A DNA stretch of 64,000 bases, taken from Cyclina sinensis. Lineage: Eukaryota; Mollusca; Bivalvia; Venerida; Veneridae. The notes under the pieces are model-generated. The model was given only the letters and a program-made list of their open reading frames with translations, had not been told where the DNA came from and ran no database searches. Every line of letters starts with the position of its first letter. The stretch's first letter is position 1. Shown here piece by piece: positions 46,200 through 57,976 of the stretch. The stretch spans positions 27,318,550 to 27,382,549 of the forward strand of contig JAAONU010000001.1 in the NCBI GenBank assembly GCA_012932295.1, read 5' to 3'. A program made the position numbers and the translations under genes.

Positions 46200-47440
46200 G
46201 CGAACTTAGATCTCAGTTATTACAGGTGAATGTATAGGCGTGCATTACTATAACAATATAGTGAAAGTTTTTGTCCAGGTTGACAAAAATAAACATGGGA
46301 TCTTTTGTCCAGGTAGGAAAACCAATGTGGAATGTTTTGTCCAACCCATCGTATCTGTGTGGGGTACCCTGTAGAAATCTAGAATTAAATCCTTTGTCCG
46401 TGGGATCTTTTTGTCCTACATTCGGTAGATGAGAACGATTTGTTCGAAGTATTGGTTTGTGTACAAGTTTATTACTCGGTTTTAACAGCTTGTAGAAGGC
46501 GTTCGAAGAACAAGGGGTAATGGATTGCTCACCTGAATACTTTGTACCAGTATAACATCTTACTGAAGATTTTTAAAGATCTTATATTTTGTAAAAATAA
46601 AACCGATGGGACAAAGCCAATTTTGAATTAACAACTTGTGAGGAGATGTCATTTGAAGCAAAATGTTGATATAGCTGACATTTCGTGCAAGGGAATGGAA
46701 CCATTTGAGCAATTTTAAAAGGGGGTATATATAACGAACATTCCTGTGAAATTAGGTGGACAAAGATCTTGCTGTTCAAAACCAAATGTCTTTTGTATAT
46801 TTTTCTTTTTTTAAGCTTTGGTGCTGCCTATATTCAGTAGAGTGGAACTTTTTGAGGAAATATAGAAAATGGAAATATAAAGAATATCTTTATGAAATTT
46901 AGTAAAAAATAACTTGAGCTTGAGGGGAAAAGTCATTCGTTTTTACCTTTTTTAGCTCTTGCGACCTTTAAATGCAACAAAGTAAAAAAAACTGGTTGTG
47001 CAATTGAAGAAAAGGGCAAAATTTAAAATATCTCTATAAAGTTTGATAAAAAAATGGCAGAGCGGTTTGTGAGGAAATGTCATTTGTAGTCAAATATTTA
47101 CGAAAACCTTTTTTAGCCTCGGTGGCCAGTTTGTGCAACAGCATAAGAATTTGAGAAATTTTAACTGGAGCTATATTTGGTTTGAGCAATTTTTGAAAAC
47201 GTCATAAAACGGACATTTTCTTCAGTTTGGTTGGAAATAGGATTGCAGTTTGTGAGGAGATGTCATTCGAAGCCAAATATTGAAGAAATTCGCTAGGCCG
47301 CAAACTTCAATGATGTATCAAAAGAGGTGAAATTGTCCATCTTATTTTTCACTATTTACAAATATACTGAAAGCATAAGAAAATTAGGATTTAACAGTTA
47401 ATATTGTTTTCAGATATGATGTTTTCATTCTGTCTCACCA
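46200..47440. repeat. Degenerate tandem repeats
   Basis: Near 46270-46430 'tttgtccaggt' or 'tttgtcc' blocks recur. From 46580 on, 'ttgtgaggagatgtcatt' variants recur near 46637, 46920 (weak), 47060 and 47246. No gene. Confidence 0.5.
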
Positions 47441-47443
47441 TTG

Positions 47444-47930
47444 CTAGGAATGACAAAGAGGTGACATCGAGAATGCAAGCAATTTACTGTCCAAGTCCGA
47501 ATAACTTTGTCTTTTTGAAGAAATCGTTCGATTAAAAACCATAGTAAGAACTAAATGCAACCGAATCATAAATGTATTGATTGTTCTAATTACGTACCAG
47601 TTTCTTCCGTGCAAATCATGGTAAATAGCAAATGTTAATGAGTTCTGAGACAAACCCCAGACATGTTTTATTTTGAAACTTTATAGCATAATAGGCGTTC
47701 TCTGATTATCTTCGTGAAATCGGTACAATAAATCTGAACCTTTTGGAATAATTATGGGTAGACGCGTTTGTTTATAATTTGCCTGTATTGATCAATGAAC
47801 TATACGGTTGCTGTTATTCGTTGTCTAGAGAATATACAAGAAAAACATTGATGCACGCAGAGGATTGTAATGGTGTGAAAGGTCGGATACATATAATTTC
47901 ACACAAACAGAATATTTAACTAACTGTATT
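47444..47930. other. Spacer with no recognised gene
   Basis: No recognised feature. Confidence 0.35.
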
Positions 47931-47939
47931 TAAGTAGAC

Positions 47940-48070
47940 CATGTGTGAGTGCAAATCGTACTCCTGATGCCTCGTTCAAAAATAGTTTGTTTAACCAACT
48001 CTCTAACCACTGGGCCAAAGCATCGACTCCCTGAAACACAGTCATTTGTAGCGCCACATAGCGCAGCAGT
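47940..48070 (-). mobile_element. SINE-like remnant with tRNA-like head
   Basis: On the minus strand 'ttggcccagtggttagagag' resembles a tRNA A-box region and 'gaggcatcaggagtacga' lies at B-box distance. Boundaries are unclear. Confidence 0.45.
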
Positions 48071-48129
48071 TACATTCCTGAAAGAACGGGATTTTACTGC
48101 GTAGGACAAGGTCAAACTCACTTTATTAA

Positions 48130-49745
48130 TATCAAGGGAACGATGGTCAAAAGAAAATTTTGAATATTATCAAGCATTGCATTTCTATTTCCCTCAGTTC
48201 ATACCGACGAAATATTTCATAAATGTTTAACCTTGGTTAGATTAAATACATGTATTTTTAATTCATATTAAAAAAATAATTGCAAAAGCAGCCATCGCAC
48301 GGGATTTAAATGCAAGCTCTTGTTTCCCTATCAGTGTAAAACTAAACTAAACCCATCACTAACGCAACTGTGTATTCGTTTATGCATTCATGAGTTTATC
48401 TTATTAAATGTTTTATGAAGTTCTTTAAAAAAAAAAAAGTTGCTTGTAGTTTACATGTATGATATAAAACTGCACTTTTATCAGAAGGCTGAATACTTTT
48501 GTTACAGTAAGCCGGTGGTCAGTTATTGATCAACAGCAACTAATCTAATAATAGAAAGGCACGCAGTATGTTTTTAAACCCACGTGACCAATGAGTGTAA
48601 GTGTTTTTCATATGGTGCTAGTGCTATATTATAATGTCAATAACTTTTTTAAACCAAAAATGACATTACAAAATTTTCCACTTTTGGTTGCTTTCCAAAA
48701 CCCTGTTTTACTTTTCAGGGCTATCAGCGCTCTGATTAAACTGGGCTGCTTGCAACTTGCTCCCTGTTCGCAATAATCTGGTCTCTTGTCACGCTCCGTG
48801 GATATATATAGTGACAAATTCTGGGCAGAATACCGTCACTTGAGATTGCTCCGCTAAACGGTGCAGTTCTTGAATTGCATTTTGTGTGGGACCAAAAGAG
48901 AAAGTGAAAAGTTTGTTTAATGTATCTGAGGCAAAATATGTGTAACTTGAAGGTACGGGCCGAAAAAAGTAGGGAAATACAAAGTTAGGCTCTTTGTTTT
49001 GTTCGCGATATTTGATTGGTCAGTCAATCTGCTGATTTGAATAACAGAAGCCGTCCTACTAAACACCTCAATACACGCAGAAAGACCACAAACACACACA
49101 AAGACATTCAATACAGGTAAAGTATAACACAGAATATAAAACCGTTAAAAGGGCTTATTAGTTAATAAGATAAAATTCTTTCATATCAGATATATCTTTG
49201 AAGAACAATGTTGTTTTATGTTTTATTTCTACATAATTTTTGGTAATTCTCTAGGGTATCATTTACAACGTCGACAATCTAGTTTTAGTCAAAGACTGTG
49301 CTTATAAGTGAGGTGGCCGTGAAAGTAGCTATGTAAAGAAAATGAAATGTTGGTTTTAAGCGAGAGAAACGATAGGCATAATGACTCTAACATGTTTCGC
49401 AAAAACAAAATCGTCTTTATATATTTTTCTAAACATAGAGCATAACAAGCAGTGTCCTTGTATGCAGTACTGGCATCGGATTAATCCCGTACAATTTTTT
49501 TTCTAAATATTTCTGCAAAGAGTAGATTGTCTAATATTTTTTACATTCCACGTTAAACTTCAGCGACAAAATATTCACGTGAAAATTAATTAATTAAATA
49601 ATTAGGATCTGTTGATCAAAATGAGAGTTCCGTAATTCGTCAATAATATTTTGAATACCTTAAGTGTATAAGGAAGGATGTAAATCTATAACTACATGTA
49701 TTGACATCTAGTTATCGGGATGAACGAAATATTTCAATGAATCAT
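48130..49745. other. Spacer with no recognised gene
   Basis: AT-rich; opposed frames around 48591-48817 shadow each other and match nothing I know. Confidence 0.35.
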
Positions 49746-49749
49746 ATAT

Positions 49750-49920
49750 CTAAGCCTGCATAGAGACACTCTCGGTTGTATCCTAGCATGTGGGCTATAT
49801 TCTCATACCTAAGCCTGCATATAGACACTCTCGGTTGTATCCTAGCATGTTGGCTATATTCTCATACCTAAGCCTGCATATAGACACTCTCGGTTGAATT
49901 GGGCTATATTCTCATACCCA
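49750..49920. repeat. 59-bp tandem repeat, three copies
   Basis: 'taagcctgcatatagacact' plus 'ctcggttg' recurs at 49751, 49810 and 49869. The last copy lacks about 17 bases. Confidence 0.93.
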
Positions 49921-50071
49921 AAGCGTTTGAAAACGTTACATCTTAAGCTAAATCATATGTAACACAAAATCAATAACCAAGTTTTTTTTGAAGAATTCGT
50001 ATTCAACACTTCTTGTGCTAGTGCGTGTTTGAACCTAGGAAACAGTGTTTGAACAAGCTGATATGTTGCAG

Positions 50072-50635
50072 AAACTTGTCTCCCAATCGACGTAAAATAA
50101 ATCTAAATAGATCTAGAGCGAGAAAGGCTGCTGCTGAAAAGCCAGAGAAACCCAAACATTTAGCAATAAAGGTGCAGTCTGTAGAGCCAGAGAATCCCAA
50201 GAAACCAGAAATAACGGTGCAGAATGTAGAGCCAGAGAAACCCTAGGAACTAGCAATAAAGTTGCAGTCTGTAGAGCCCGAGAAACCCAAAGAACAAGCA
50301 ATAATGGTGCAGTCTATAGAGCCAGAGAATCCCAAAGAACCAGCAATAACGGTGTGGATCCAGAGAAACCCAAGGATTCAGCAATAATAGTGCAGTCTGT
50401 AGAGCCAGAGAAACACACGGAACCGGCAACAAAGGTGCAGTCTGTAGAGCCAGAGAAACCCAAGGATTCAGCAATAATGGTGCAGTCTGTAGAGCCAGAG
50501 ATACCCAAGGAACCAGTAATAAATATACAGTCTGTAGAGGAAGAGAAACCCAAGGAACCAGCAATAAAGATGCAGTCTGAAGAGCAGCCTGGTCATCCTG
50601 AAGGGAATGTACCCAATAGTGCTCCGATGGAATAA
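50072..50635 (+). pseudogene. Repeat-encoded protein exon, broken by a stop and a frameshift
   Basis: After an acceptor 'gatatgttgcag' the frame encodes a basic start (NLSPNRRKINLNRSRARKAA) and then about ten copies of a 45-bp/15-residue repeat of the type VQSVEPEKPKEPAIK, ending PNSAPME and a stop. Two lesions interrupt it. CCC-AAG became CCC-TAG at 50244-50246, and about 7 bases are missing near 50351, shifting the frame. The frame is otherwise intact on both sides, so the gene died recently, or these are sequencing errors or an allele. Repeats are rich in Glu, Pro and Lys. Family not recognised. Long minus-strand frames here are shadows. Confidence 0.6.
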
Positions 50636-50639
50636 CTTA

Positions 50640-51840
50640 TAATACTTTAACTTAGCCCTCTCCTTATTTTATATGTAATTCAAGAAATCACGACAAATAT
50701 CTAAATGTCTAAAACCTATCACAAAGTACGCAAACGCTCACAAACGCATCCATACGAACACCATCAACGTTGTACCACGTATATATACTAATGGGAACGG
50801 ATCTTGCTCAAATCTTAATCGCCAGTACACGCAAGTTGACGTCGTTTATTTTATTTTTTATTTTTTGGTCTATGTGTGAGGATACTAGGAGTCGCAGGAA
50901 TAATGATAAAAATAGGGCAACATATCTTAATCAATACGTCATAGATACAAGACTGGGTCGGTTTGTACTAGGATTGCAATTTTACGTTGAAAAAAACACG
51001 TTGGTAATTCTTTACAAACCTGTTACTTATACGTTAGGAGTGACTAAGTTTTAGTTTGACGTATAAGACCGTTCAGGTGACTAATCATTGCATTATTACG
51101 GACGAACGACCTTTTGTATTCCATTTACCGAACGAATTCGTTGAAAAGGTTTGTGCATGCTTCGGCGCTCGGAGCGAAAAACGACGCACACGAAAGTATT
51201 TCAACAAATGAGAAAGAACTAAACGATTTTCACTTGAACTGCAGTGTATGACAATATTTCTCTGTTAGTTATTGGGTAAAGGCGCCTTAAATTATGAAGT
51301 AAATATTATTATACAATATCTTGCTTTCCTTCTATGTTTATTATTTAAATAACAGATCAAATGGGCTTGCCTTTTTGGGAATGATATTGTGTTTTTTTGA
51401 GTTATGCTAATGTGTTAGTAGAAGAACTGGTGGTCAAATGTAATCCGTTGTGACATAATCCTACCTCATTGACTTCCATGTAATTGAATATTGATAGATG
51501 ACGCTGACAGATTACATTGTCTTAACCATTATCAACCTTCAACAGAAAGAACATTTTATTTCATTTAAAACAATGACAGTAAACATACCAAGTTATGAAA
51601 TGACGAGAACTCTATTAGTTAAGAAATCTTCCTTCACAACTGCCCTTAAAAATTTCTTTTGCAGTTGTAAACTATTTAGGACGTATTTCATTGGTCTTTC
51701 TGTATCTACAAATACTGAATTATACGAATATTTTATTTCTTATTTTGTAAATCTTTAAATGAACAGACTCGCACACGGTCTGCAATCAGGGTATATTTGT
51801 CATTTTTACTGGTATTTGCCATCTAATGTAACATTAGTAA
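50640..51840. other. Spacer; two unassigned ATG frames
   Basis: ATG frames at 50791-51054 (87 codons) and 51498-51758 (86 codons) lack splice context or recognised relatives. A CpG-bearing patch is at 51150-51200 ('cttcggcgctcggagcgaaa'). Confidence 0.35.
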
Positions 51841-51847
51841 AATGCCT

Positions 51848-51970
51848 TTGAAATTAGCAGAAAAGCAGAATGGCAGAATAGCAGAATAACTCCAGCAGAA
51901 TAGCAGAATGGCAGAATAGCAGAACAACTCCAGCAGAATAGCAGAATGGCAGAATAGCAGAACAACTTTC
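51848..51970. repeat. AGCAGAATGGC-type minisatellite, block 1
   Basis: Short words 'agcagaatggcagaatagc' and 'agaacaactcc' alternate, in the orientation opposite to blocks 3 and 4. Confidence 0.9.
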
Positions 51971-51974
51971 AAAA

Positions 51975-52375
51975 AGACAAAGTCTAGCTGAGTTTTATAG
52001 ATATCTACCAAAGTTTGCCCTCCGTCTGTCTCTCCGTCTGTCCGTCCGTCCGACTGTATGAATTAATTGACACCACAATAACATAAATTATGCAAGTAAC
52101 TTCGTTTTTTACGCGTATGAAATTTCTGCTTGCTATGGTAACAGAAACAGTAAAAATTTGGCTTTAACAAATGGATAGTTTTATCACTCGAAACGTATAT
52201 GAGCTAGGTTACTGAAAATAAGTATGTAAAAAGATGGCAATATGAAATAATGCGTTTGACTTTGTCTTTTTTTCCCTCTTAATCGTGCAATTAGTCTATC
52301 AACCAACATAGGAACTTAGAACAATTTTTAAAATTCTAGGACAAAATCTTCAGCAGAACATCAGAACCGTAGAAC
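51975..52375 (-). repeat. Unit of the inverted repeat complex, inverted copy
   Basis: Inverse of 52870-53310. Matching inverse anchors are 'ttatagatatctaccaaagt', 'tatggtaacagaaacagt', 'gcgtttgactttgtct' and 'ttagtctatcaaccaacata'. It contains a 'ccgtctgtccgtccgtccg' microsatellite. Confidence 0.85.
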
Positions 52376-52424
52376 AAAGTCCTGCACAGCAGCATAATAA
52401 CTTTTATCTGTTAAATGAAAAGCT

Positions 52425-52860
52425 TCAGCAGAATAGCAGAACAACTCTAGAAAAATAGCAGAACAGCAGAATGGCAGAACAACTCCAGCAGAATAGCAGA
52501 ATGGCAGAATGGCAGAACAACTCCAGAAGAATAGCAGAACAGCAGAATGGCAGAACAACTCCAGCAGAATGGCAGAACAACTCCAGAAGAATAGCTGAAC
52601 AGCAGAATAACTCCAGAAGAATAGCAGAACAGCAGAATAGCAGAACAACTCCAGCAGAATAGAAGAACAACTCCAGCAGAATAGAAGAACATCAGAATGG
52701 CAGAACAACTCCAGAAGAATAGCAGAACAGCAGAATGGCAGAACAACTCCAGAAAAATAGCAGAACAGCAGAATGGCAGAACAACTCCAGAAAAATAGCA
52801 GAACAGCAGAATGGCAGAACAACTCCAGAAGAATAGCAGAATGGCAAAATTCTGATGTTC
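52425..52860. repeat. AGCAGAATGGC-type minisatellite, block 2 (largest)
   Basis: About 435 bp in higher-order units of about 38 bp made of 'agcagaacagcagaatggc' and 'agaacaactccagaagaat'. It produces long minus-strand frames (52361-52890) rich in Leu, Phe and Cys that are artefacts. Confidence 0.93.
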
Positions 52861-52864
52861 TGCT

Positions 52865-53310
52865 GAAGTTTTTCTCCCAGAATTTTTCAAATTTTGTTTT
52901 AAGTTTCTATGTTGGTAGATAGACTAATTTCACGAACAAGAGGGAAAGAAATAGACAAAGTCAAACGCATTATTTCCCCCATCTTTTTACATACTTATTT
53001 GCAGTAACCTAGCTCGTGTACGTTTTGGGTGTTAAACAATCCGTTTGTCAAAGCCGTAGTTTACTGTTTCTGTTACCATAGCAACTAGAAATTTGATACG
53101 CGAATAAAAATAAAGTAACTTTCCTTATTTCCATGTTACCATGTATCTAAATGTCAATTTTCATCAACTAAACTTATACGGTTTTTATGTTATCACGGGA
53201 TCCAGATTTCTGGACAGTCGGACGGACGGACAGACAGACAGACGGAGAGCAAACTTTGGTAGATATCTATAAAACTCTTTTAAACTTTCTTTTTGTTGTT
53301 TTTAAAGTTG
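52865..53310 (+). repeat. Unit of the inverted repeat complex, direct copy 1
   Basis: Contains 'tgttggtagatagactaatt', 'acaaagtcaaacgcattatt', 'actgtttctgttaccatagc', 'ggacagtcggacggacgg' and 'caaactttggtagatatcta'. Followed by minisatellite block 3. Confidence 0.85.
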
Positions 53311-53440
53311 TTATTCTGCCATTCTGCTATTCTGCTGGAGTTGTTTTGTTATTCTGCCATTCTGCTATCCTGCTGGAGTTGTTCTGCTATTCTGCTATTT
53401 CGCTGGAGTTGTTCTGCTATTCTGCTGTTTTTTTCATTTA
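53310..53440. repeat. AGCAGAATGGC-type minisatellite, block 3 (inverse orientation)
   Basis: 'ttctgccattctgctattct' and 'gctggagttgttctg' words, the inverse of blocks 1 and 2. Confidence 0.9.
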
Positions 53441-53479
53441 ACAGATAAAAGTGATTCCACTATTGTGCAGGAAGTGTTC

Positions 53480-53940
53480 TACTATTCTGATGTTCTGCTG
53501 AAGTTTTCCTCCTAGAATTCTCCAAGAAGTTTGTTTTAAGTTCCTATATTGACTGATAGACTAATTTCACGAACCAGAAGGAAAAGAAAAAGACAAAGTT
53601 AAACGCTTTATTTCCATAATGCCATCTTTGTACCTACTTATTTTCAGCAACCTAGCGCGTATACGTTTTGAGTGTTAAAACAATCTTTTTGTTAAAGCAG
53701 TATTTTTACTGTTTCTGTTACCAAAGCAACCAGAAATTTGATACACGGATTAAAATAAAATACGTGCGTATTGTCAATGTTGCCATGTATTCATATATCA
53801 ATTTTCATCAACTAAACTTTTAAGGTTTTTATGTTATCACGGGAATCAGATTACTGGACAGTCGGACGGACAGACGGACGGACAGACAGAGGGCAAACTT
53901 TGGTTAAAATGTATAAAACTTAATTAGACAGTTTGTCTAT
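53480..53940 (+). repeat. Unit of the inverted repeat complex, direct copy 2
   Basis: Collinear with 52865-53310 at lower identity: 'agactaatttcacgaacca', 'actgtttctgttaccaaagc', 'tttttatgttatcacgggaa', 'ggacagtcggacggacagac'. Confidence 0.85.
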
Positions 53941-53944
53941 TTGA

Positions 53945-54095
53945 AAGTTGTTCTACTATTCTGTCATTCTGCTATTCTGCTGGAGTTGTCCTGCTATTCT
54001 CCCATTCTGCTATTCTGCAGGAGTTGTTCTGCTTTTCTGCCATTTTGCTATTCTGCTGGAGTTGTTCTGTTATTCTGCTATTCCGCTAACTTCAC
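53945..54095. repeat. AGCAGAATGGC-type minisatellite, block 4 (inverse orientation)
   Basis: Same words and orientation as block 3. Confidence 0.9.
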
Positions 54096-54099
54096 ACAG

Positions 54100-54789
54100 A
54101 CCTTTCAGAGTCAAATTATCTGGAGAAGAGCCAAGCAAAGAGGAAGTTCTAACGCTTAATTAACTTGGACCAATAAATTTCCTTCCATTTATAGAAGCTG
54201 CAGACATTTCTACTCAGTAATTTAGGAGAGCTTTTAGCACCCTAAAGATGCACATGTTATTTGTTTTCATGAATTATTGATAACAATAACAACGGGTTAA
54301 ATTGAAAATAGTCTTGCCATCACAGATTTCTTCATTGAAACGAATGAGCAATTCGATCTTTTTATAAAAACCAAATTACAATAAATGATCGTTTAAAGGT
54401 CATAGTTGATTTTTTATTTCGGTCAAAAATATTGTTAGGTAATTTCAAATGGTTCAGTAATTTCTCGTTGATGTTTGTAACAAATAAAAGTATGAGCAAA
54501 AATATGACTGTTATTATTAACGTCGTTTATCTATAGGATAGAGCGTAGCAAGTGTATATATTCCGTAGGTGACCGCACGAGGTATCTTTCTGACTGAGAC
54601 CTTTCTTTATACTTTGCAGGCAACAAATCCGAATTCACTAGTATTTTACAGGTTTTCACTGTAAGCACTATCTTTCTTTTATTGGACTATTTTTGCTCGA
54701 TGATCCCGTGTGTTAGCAATATAAAGATATCAAATGATTTTACATTTCATTGTTAGGCTATCACAAGTTCCTCGAGATTTTCCATTTTC
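54100..54789. other. Spacer with no recognised gene
   Basis: Nothing recognised. Confidence 0.35.
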
Positions 54790-55402
54790 ATTTTATGCCT
54801 ACCAATGAAATATAGGGAAATATCAATGAGATAAAAGTGATAATCCACTGTTTTGAATCAGTGAAATTACCATTTTGATAATCCACTGTTTGTGCCGGAA
54901 CTACTTTTCAGGAATTTCCCCACCACGTAAATACAAGAGAATCCGCTGTATTTCAGACAGTGACAGCGAGTGAAATTTATTTACCTTGTTTAATCCAGTT
55001 ATAATATTGAATTCCTGAGCCTAACTAGTTGTGAACAATGATGAAATTCGCCATAAATTATTTGAAATATCTGATTTGTTTACATAACTCACATGGACAA
55101 TATCCAATATGGCCGACTTTCAATTCAATTGATTGAATATTACTCGGTATTAATCCGCTTTTATAATTAAAGTATGTATGGCTAAAATTCAATAAATATT
55201 GATAAACTGTGTAGAGAAAAATAAATGTTATTTGATGAAAGTGTATTCAGTTTATTTCAGCAGAAGTAAAGTTATCTCGTGAACACCATATGTTTATATT
55301 TTCACTCGTGGCTGCGCCACTCGTGAAAATATCACATATGGTGTTCACTCGATGAAATAAATTCTCATCTTCCACAAAAACAAACAAATATCCTCTATAT
55401 CT
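54790..55402. repeat. Dispersed repeat, copy 2 (partner at 21763)
   Basis: Nearly identical to copy 1 apart from the 3' third, where copy 2 has a perfect-looking hairpin: 'tcgtgaacaccatatg' and 'ttttcactcgtgg' pair with 'ccactcgtgaaaa' and 'catatggtgttcactcga' (55277-55350). Copy 1 carries unrelated sequence there. Confidence 0.88.
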
Positions 55403-56140
55403 CTACTGTAGTGTAAACGCTTTTCTAGCATAAAATGATCTAGAAAAGACATGTTTACGAAAAAAAAATAAAAAGAATAAATAATAGTACAGTCGCCTTT
55501 AGGTTGTTATGGATACGTGTTTTAAATATGCGTTCCAGGGTGACACGTGTTTAAACCTGTCGAGCGGCCATCTTGAAACTTAAAAAGTGTCGAGAAAAAA
55601 GTATTGACGCTTAATAGAACACTAAAAGAGAAAACTGCAAAACCTGGAATTTTGCAACCTTGTCTAATAGAATAAAGACTAAGCACGGAGTAACTAAGAA
55701 ATAGTCGCTTTGATAGTGTATTCTCATACACTGAAATATATAAAAGGAATTTTTCATTTTTTTTAAAAATCGAAAGCGGCCTGAAATTGGCGGCCTGGTG
55801 GTCTAGCGGTCTAATGTAGTTTTACCAAACAAGTGACTAAGAAAATACGCCTTATATAAAGAAAATAAATGAAATAAAACATAAACGCTCAGTGGAAATC
55901 GAAATAATAAAAGAAAATATTACATTCACGGCTGATTTTATAACTTTTTAAAAATTAAACGTTAAAAAAACCCGGCAGTTATATCACACAGTAAGTTAAA
56001 TCAAACAGAGATTTTGTGTCATTCAAAAGTCCGTCAATTAGCATCAAAAAAAGAAGCCACGACCACTCAATTATTGTTAGAGAATAAACTTTATCAAGCT
56101 CGTCAGTGAAGTGTAAAGTTCATATTCCTAGAAGAAGAAA
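55403..56140. other. Spacer with SINE-head-like fragment
   Basis: 'ggcggcctggtggtctagcg' near 55790 resembles a tRNA-like SINE A-box region but continues into unrelated sequence. 'gagcggccatcttgaaac' near 55560 contains a YY1-type GCCATCTTG motif. No gene identified. Confidence 0.35.
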
Positions 56141-56141
56141 A

Positions 56142-56197
56142 TGGCCGTGATTGATAATAACCAGCTTACTTGTCTGTCTTGCTGCTGGCTTCTGGGT
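56142..56197 (+). CDS. Weak candidate first coding exon
   Basis: ATG in a favourable context ('gaagaaaatggcc') encodes MAVIDNNQLTCLSCCWLLG and reaches a donor 'cttctgg|gtaaat'. No downstream exon was found and no family is recognised. Confidence 0.2.
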
Positions 56198-56569
56198 AAA
56201 TTATCGAAACATTATACATAAACAACTGTGATTAAAACTATTATGTTTACTTTATCAGTCATCGGGTATATCATTCAATTTTCCTAATTGAAAACATAAG
56301 CTACTGCTAGGAACAATTTCATCTATTCCGCATGATAGGAATTCCGTGTATCTTCAACTTGTAAAATCTGTCATTGACAAATTGAGAAAACTTTTACTAG
56401 TGAGGCAAGAAAACTCTGTGATACTTTGCTCTAGGAGACGCGAGAGAGTTCTCTCCTATTGTGATATTGAGACTGCGACTTTAGCGCACAGATATTGGAA
56501 CCACTGAAGTATTGTTCTGCCTTAAAAACCCCAGCTAAAACACCAAGAAACCCAAAACTTTGACCTTGA

Positions 56570-56810
56570 TTTCTCATTTGTTGTTTTAGAATTTTAATTT
56601 GTAACCCCCTATTTTTTGTTCAGCCTTTTTAATTTGATCAATTTGTAACTCTTAATTTTGTTTAGCCTTTTCAATTTGATTAATTTGTGTTTGTGCCATA
56701 AGTATAGGAAAATCACATTGAAGTTGTTCAAATTTTAATCTAAGTTTGTGGATAATTACTTTGAAATGCTTTTGCTAGTTTTTCTTTTGTCCATCCGTTA
56801 AATTTACTTC
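56570..56810 (-). pseudogene. Small basic virion-associated protein remnant
   Basis: On the minus strand DGQKEKLAKAFQSNYPQ is followed, after stops, by a lysine/glutamine-rich stretch with QINQIEKAKQN. This N-terminal QK.KLAKA pattern followed by a Q-IN-I-KAK block is typical of a small protein next to the capsid genes in Polinton-type elements. At least three stops disrupt it. Confidence 0.5.
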
Positions 56811-56899
56811 ATATTCAATATAATTTTATTTTATCGATATAATATTTTTTATTTAAGCAAATAACAAGTTCATTCCCACTAATATTTAATTGAACTGTT

Positions 56900-57555
56900 T
56901 CTTCATACATCAAGATTGCATGTACACGAATGACTGCCGCAGGTAGTATATGTAGTTCAACTATTCATATAATATGTCCAGGATCTGCTGAATTTTCTTC
57001 CCTCTTAAATTCTAAATTAAAATTAACAAAAAAATGCATGAACGTTTTATCTATTTAACATCATTTATCATTTTGTTTATGACAATAATTGATAACATCA
57101 TCATAAATTCTTTATATACTTGTTTATTCCGTCTCAAGATAAAACAGACGATTACCAACTTCAAGACAACAAGATTCTAAATAAAAATTAATATTTGCAT
57201 TTACTTTGAACATAACCAATATATGTGGGTTATGTTCTTGTGAGTAACTTTTATTGAGACGTTGTTAATAAATGAATACATGTTTGGGATTTGTTACACC
57301 AGATGTTCTTCTAAAATTGATGTTATGTTGTTGTGTATCTGTTGATTGTGATATCATTTCTCGCAGGTATTTCCATTGTTTTGCATTCATATAAGATTCA
57401 GAAATATAAATTATATCCGCCAGCATTTAAGATCATTCTTGGAATTCATAATATTAATTACCGTACCTGGATCGGGAGGATTAGCTCTAAATACTAATTA
57501 ATCATCCTTTGTTAATTGCAGTGCAATTTGAATTTGACTTGGGGGCAACATATTA
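56900..57555 (-). pseudogene. Polinton-like major capsid protein remnant
   Basis: Minus-strand segments in shifting frames contain IQIALQLTKDD (57501-57545), KQWKYLREM (near 57351-57380) and TNPKHVFIYL (near 57270-57291). Their order and spacing resemble the double jelly-roll major capsid protein of Polintons/adintoviruses. Stops and frameshifts occur throughout, so no capsid could be made. The assignment is from motif recognition only. Confidence 0.55.
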
Positions 57556-57687
57556 GTTTCCAAACTTTGAAAAAAGGAAAGGTTAACTTAAATGATCTTT
57601 TTCCATTTATCTCATTACCTCCTTGATTAACAACTTTCTGACATTGAAAACCTTTATTATATCTAGCTTGGTCATCCCTACTTTCAG

Positions 57688-57840
57688 CTACAGTAAAAAT
57701 ATATTTTCAATTTTATCCGCTGCTAAATTTCCAGCTTCTGTTCCAATTTTCGTTGTTCCACTTTCAAATTTATTTTTTCTTGCAGTTTCCAAGGCTTTTT
57801 TTCCACTAGTGGATATATCTACCAATAGAACACGAAAATA
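57688..57840 (-). pseudogene. Small KKAL-type protein remnant
   Basis: A minus-strand open stretch reads TSGKKALETARKN and TEAGNLAADKIENIF before a TAG at 57688-57690. Similar amphipathic, lysine-rich proteins lie beside capsid genes in Polinton-type elements. It sits between the minor and major capsid remnants. Confidence 0.45.
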
Positions 57841-57976
57841 ATTTTGTAAAATTGTCAAAGATACCCGAACATTGTAAATCTACATAGGGAACAGAGCCTC
57901 CCGTTCAAGCATCAGAAAATCGATAAATTAAATATTACTTTGTTTTCATCATGAAACTTTTTGTACATTACATTAT

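Noticed and set aside
50113..50564. Minus-strand frames opposite the 15-residue repeat
   Set aside because: Antisense shadows of a 45-bp repeat; the + strand has the splice acceptor and better composition.
51498..51758. 86-codon ATG frame
   Set aside because: No splice sites, regulatory context or recognised relative; length is compatible with chance.
52361..52890. Long minus-strand frames rich in Leu, Phe and Cys
   Set aside because: They run wholly through the AGCAGAATGGC minisatellite in more than one phase, so the openness comes from the repeat.
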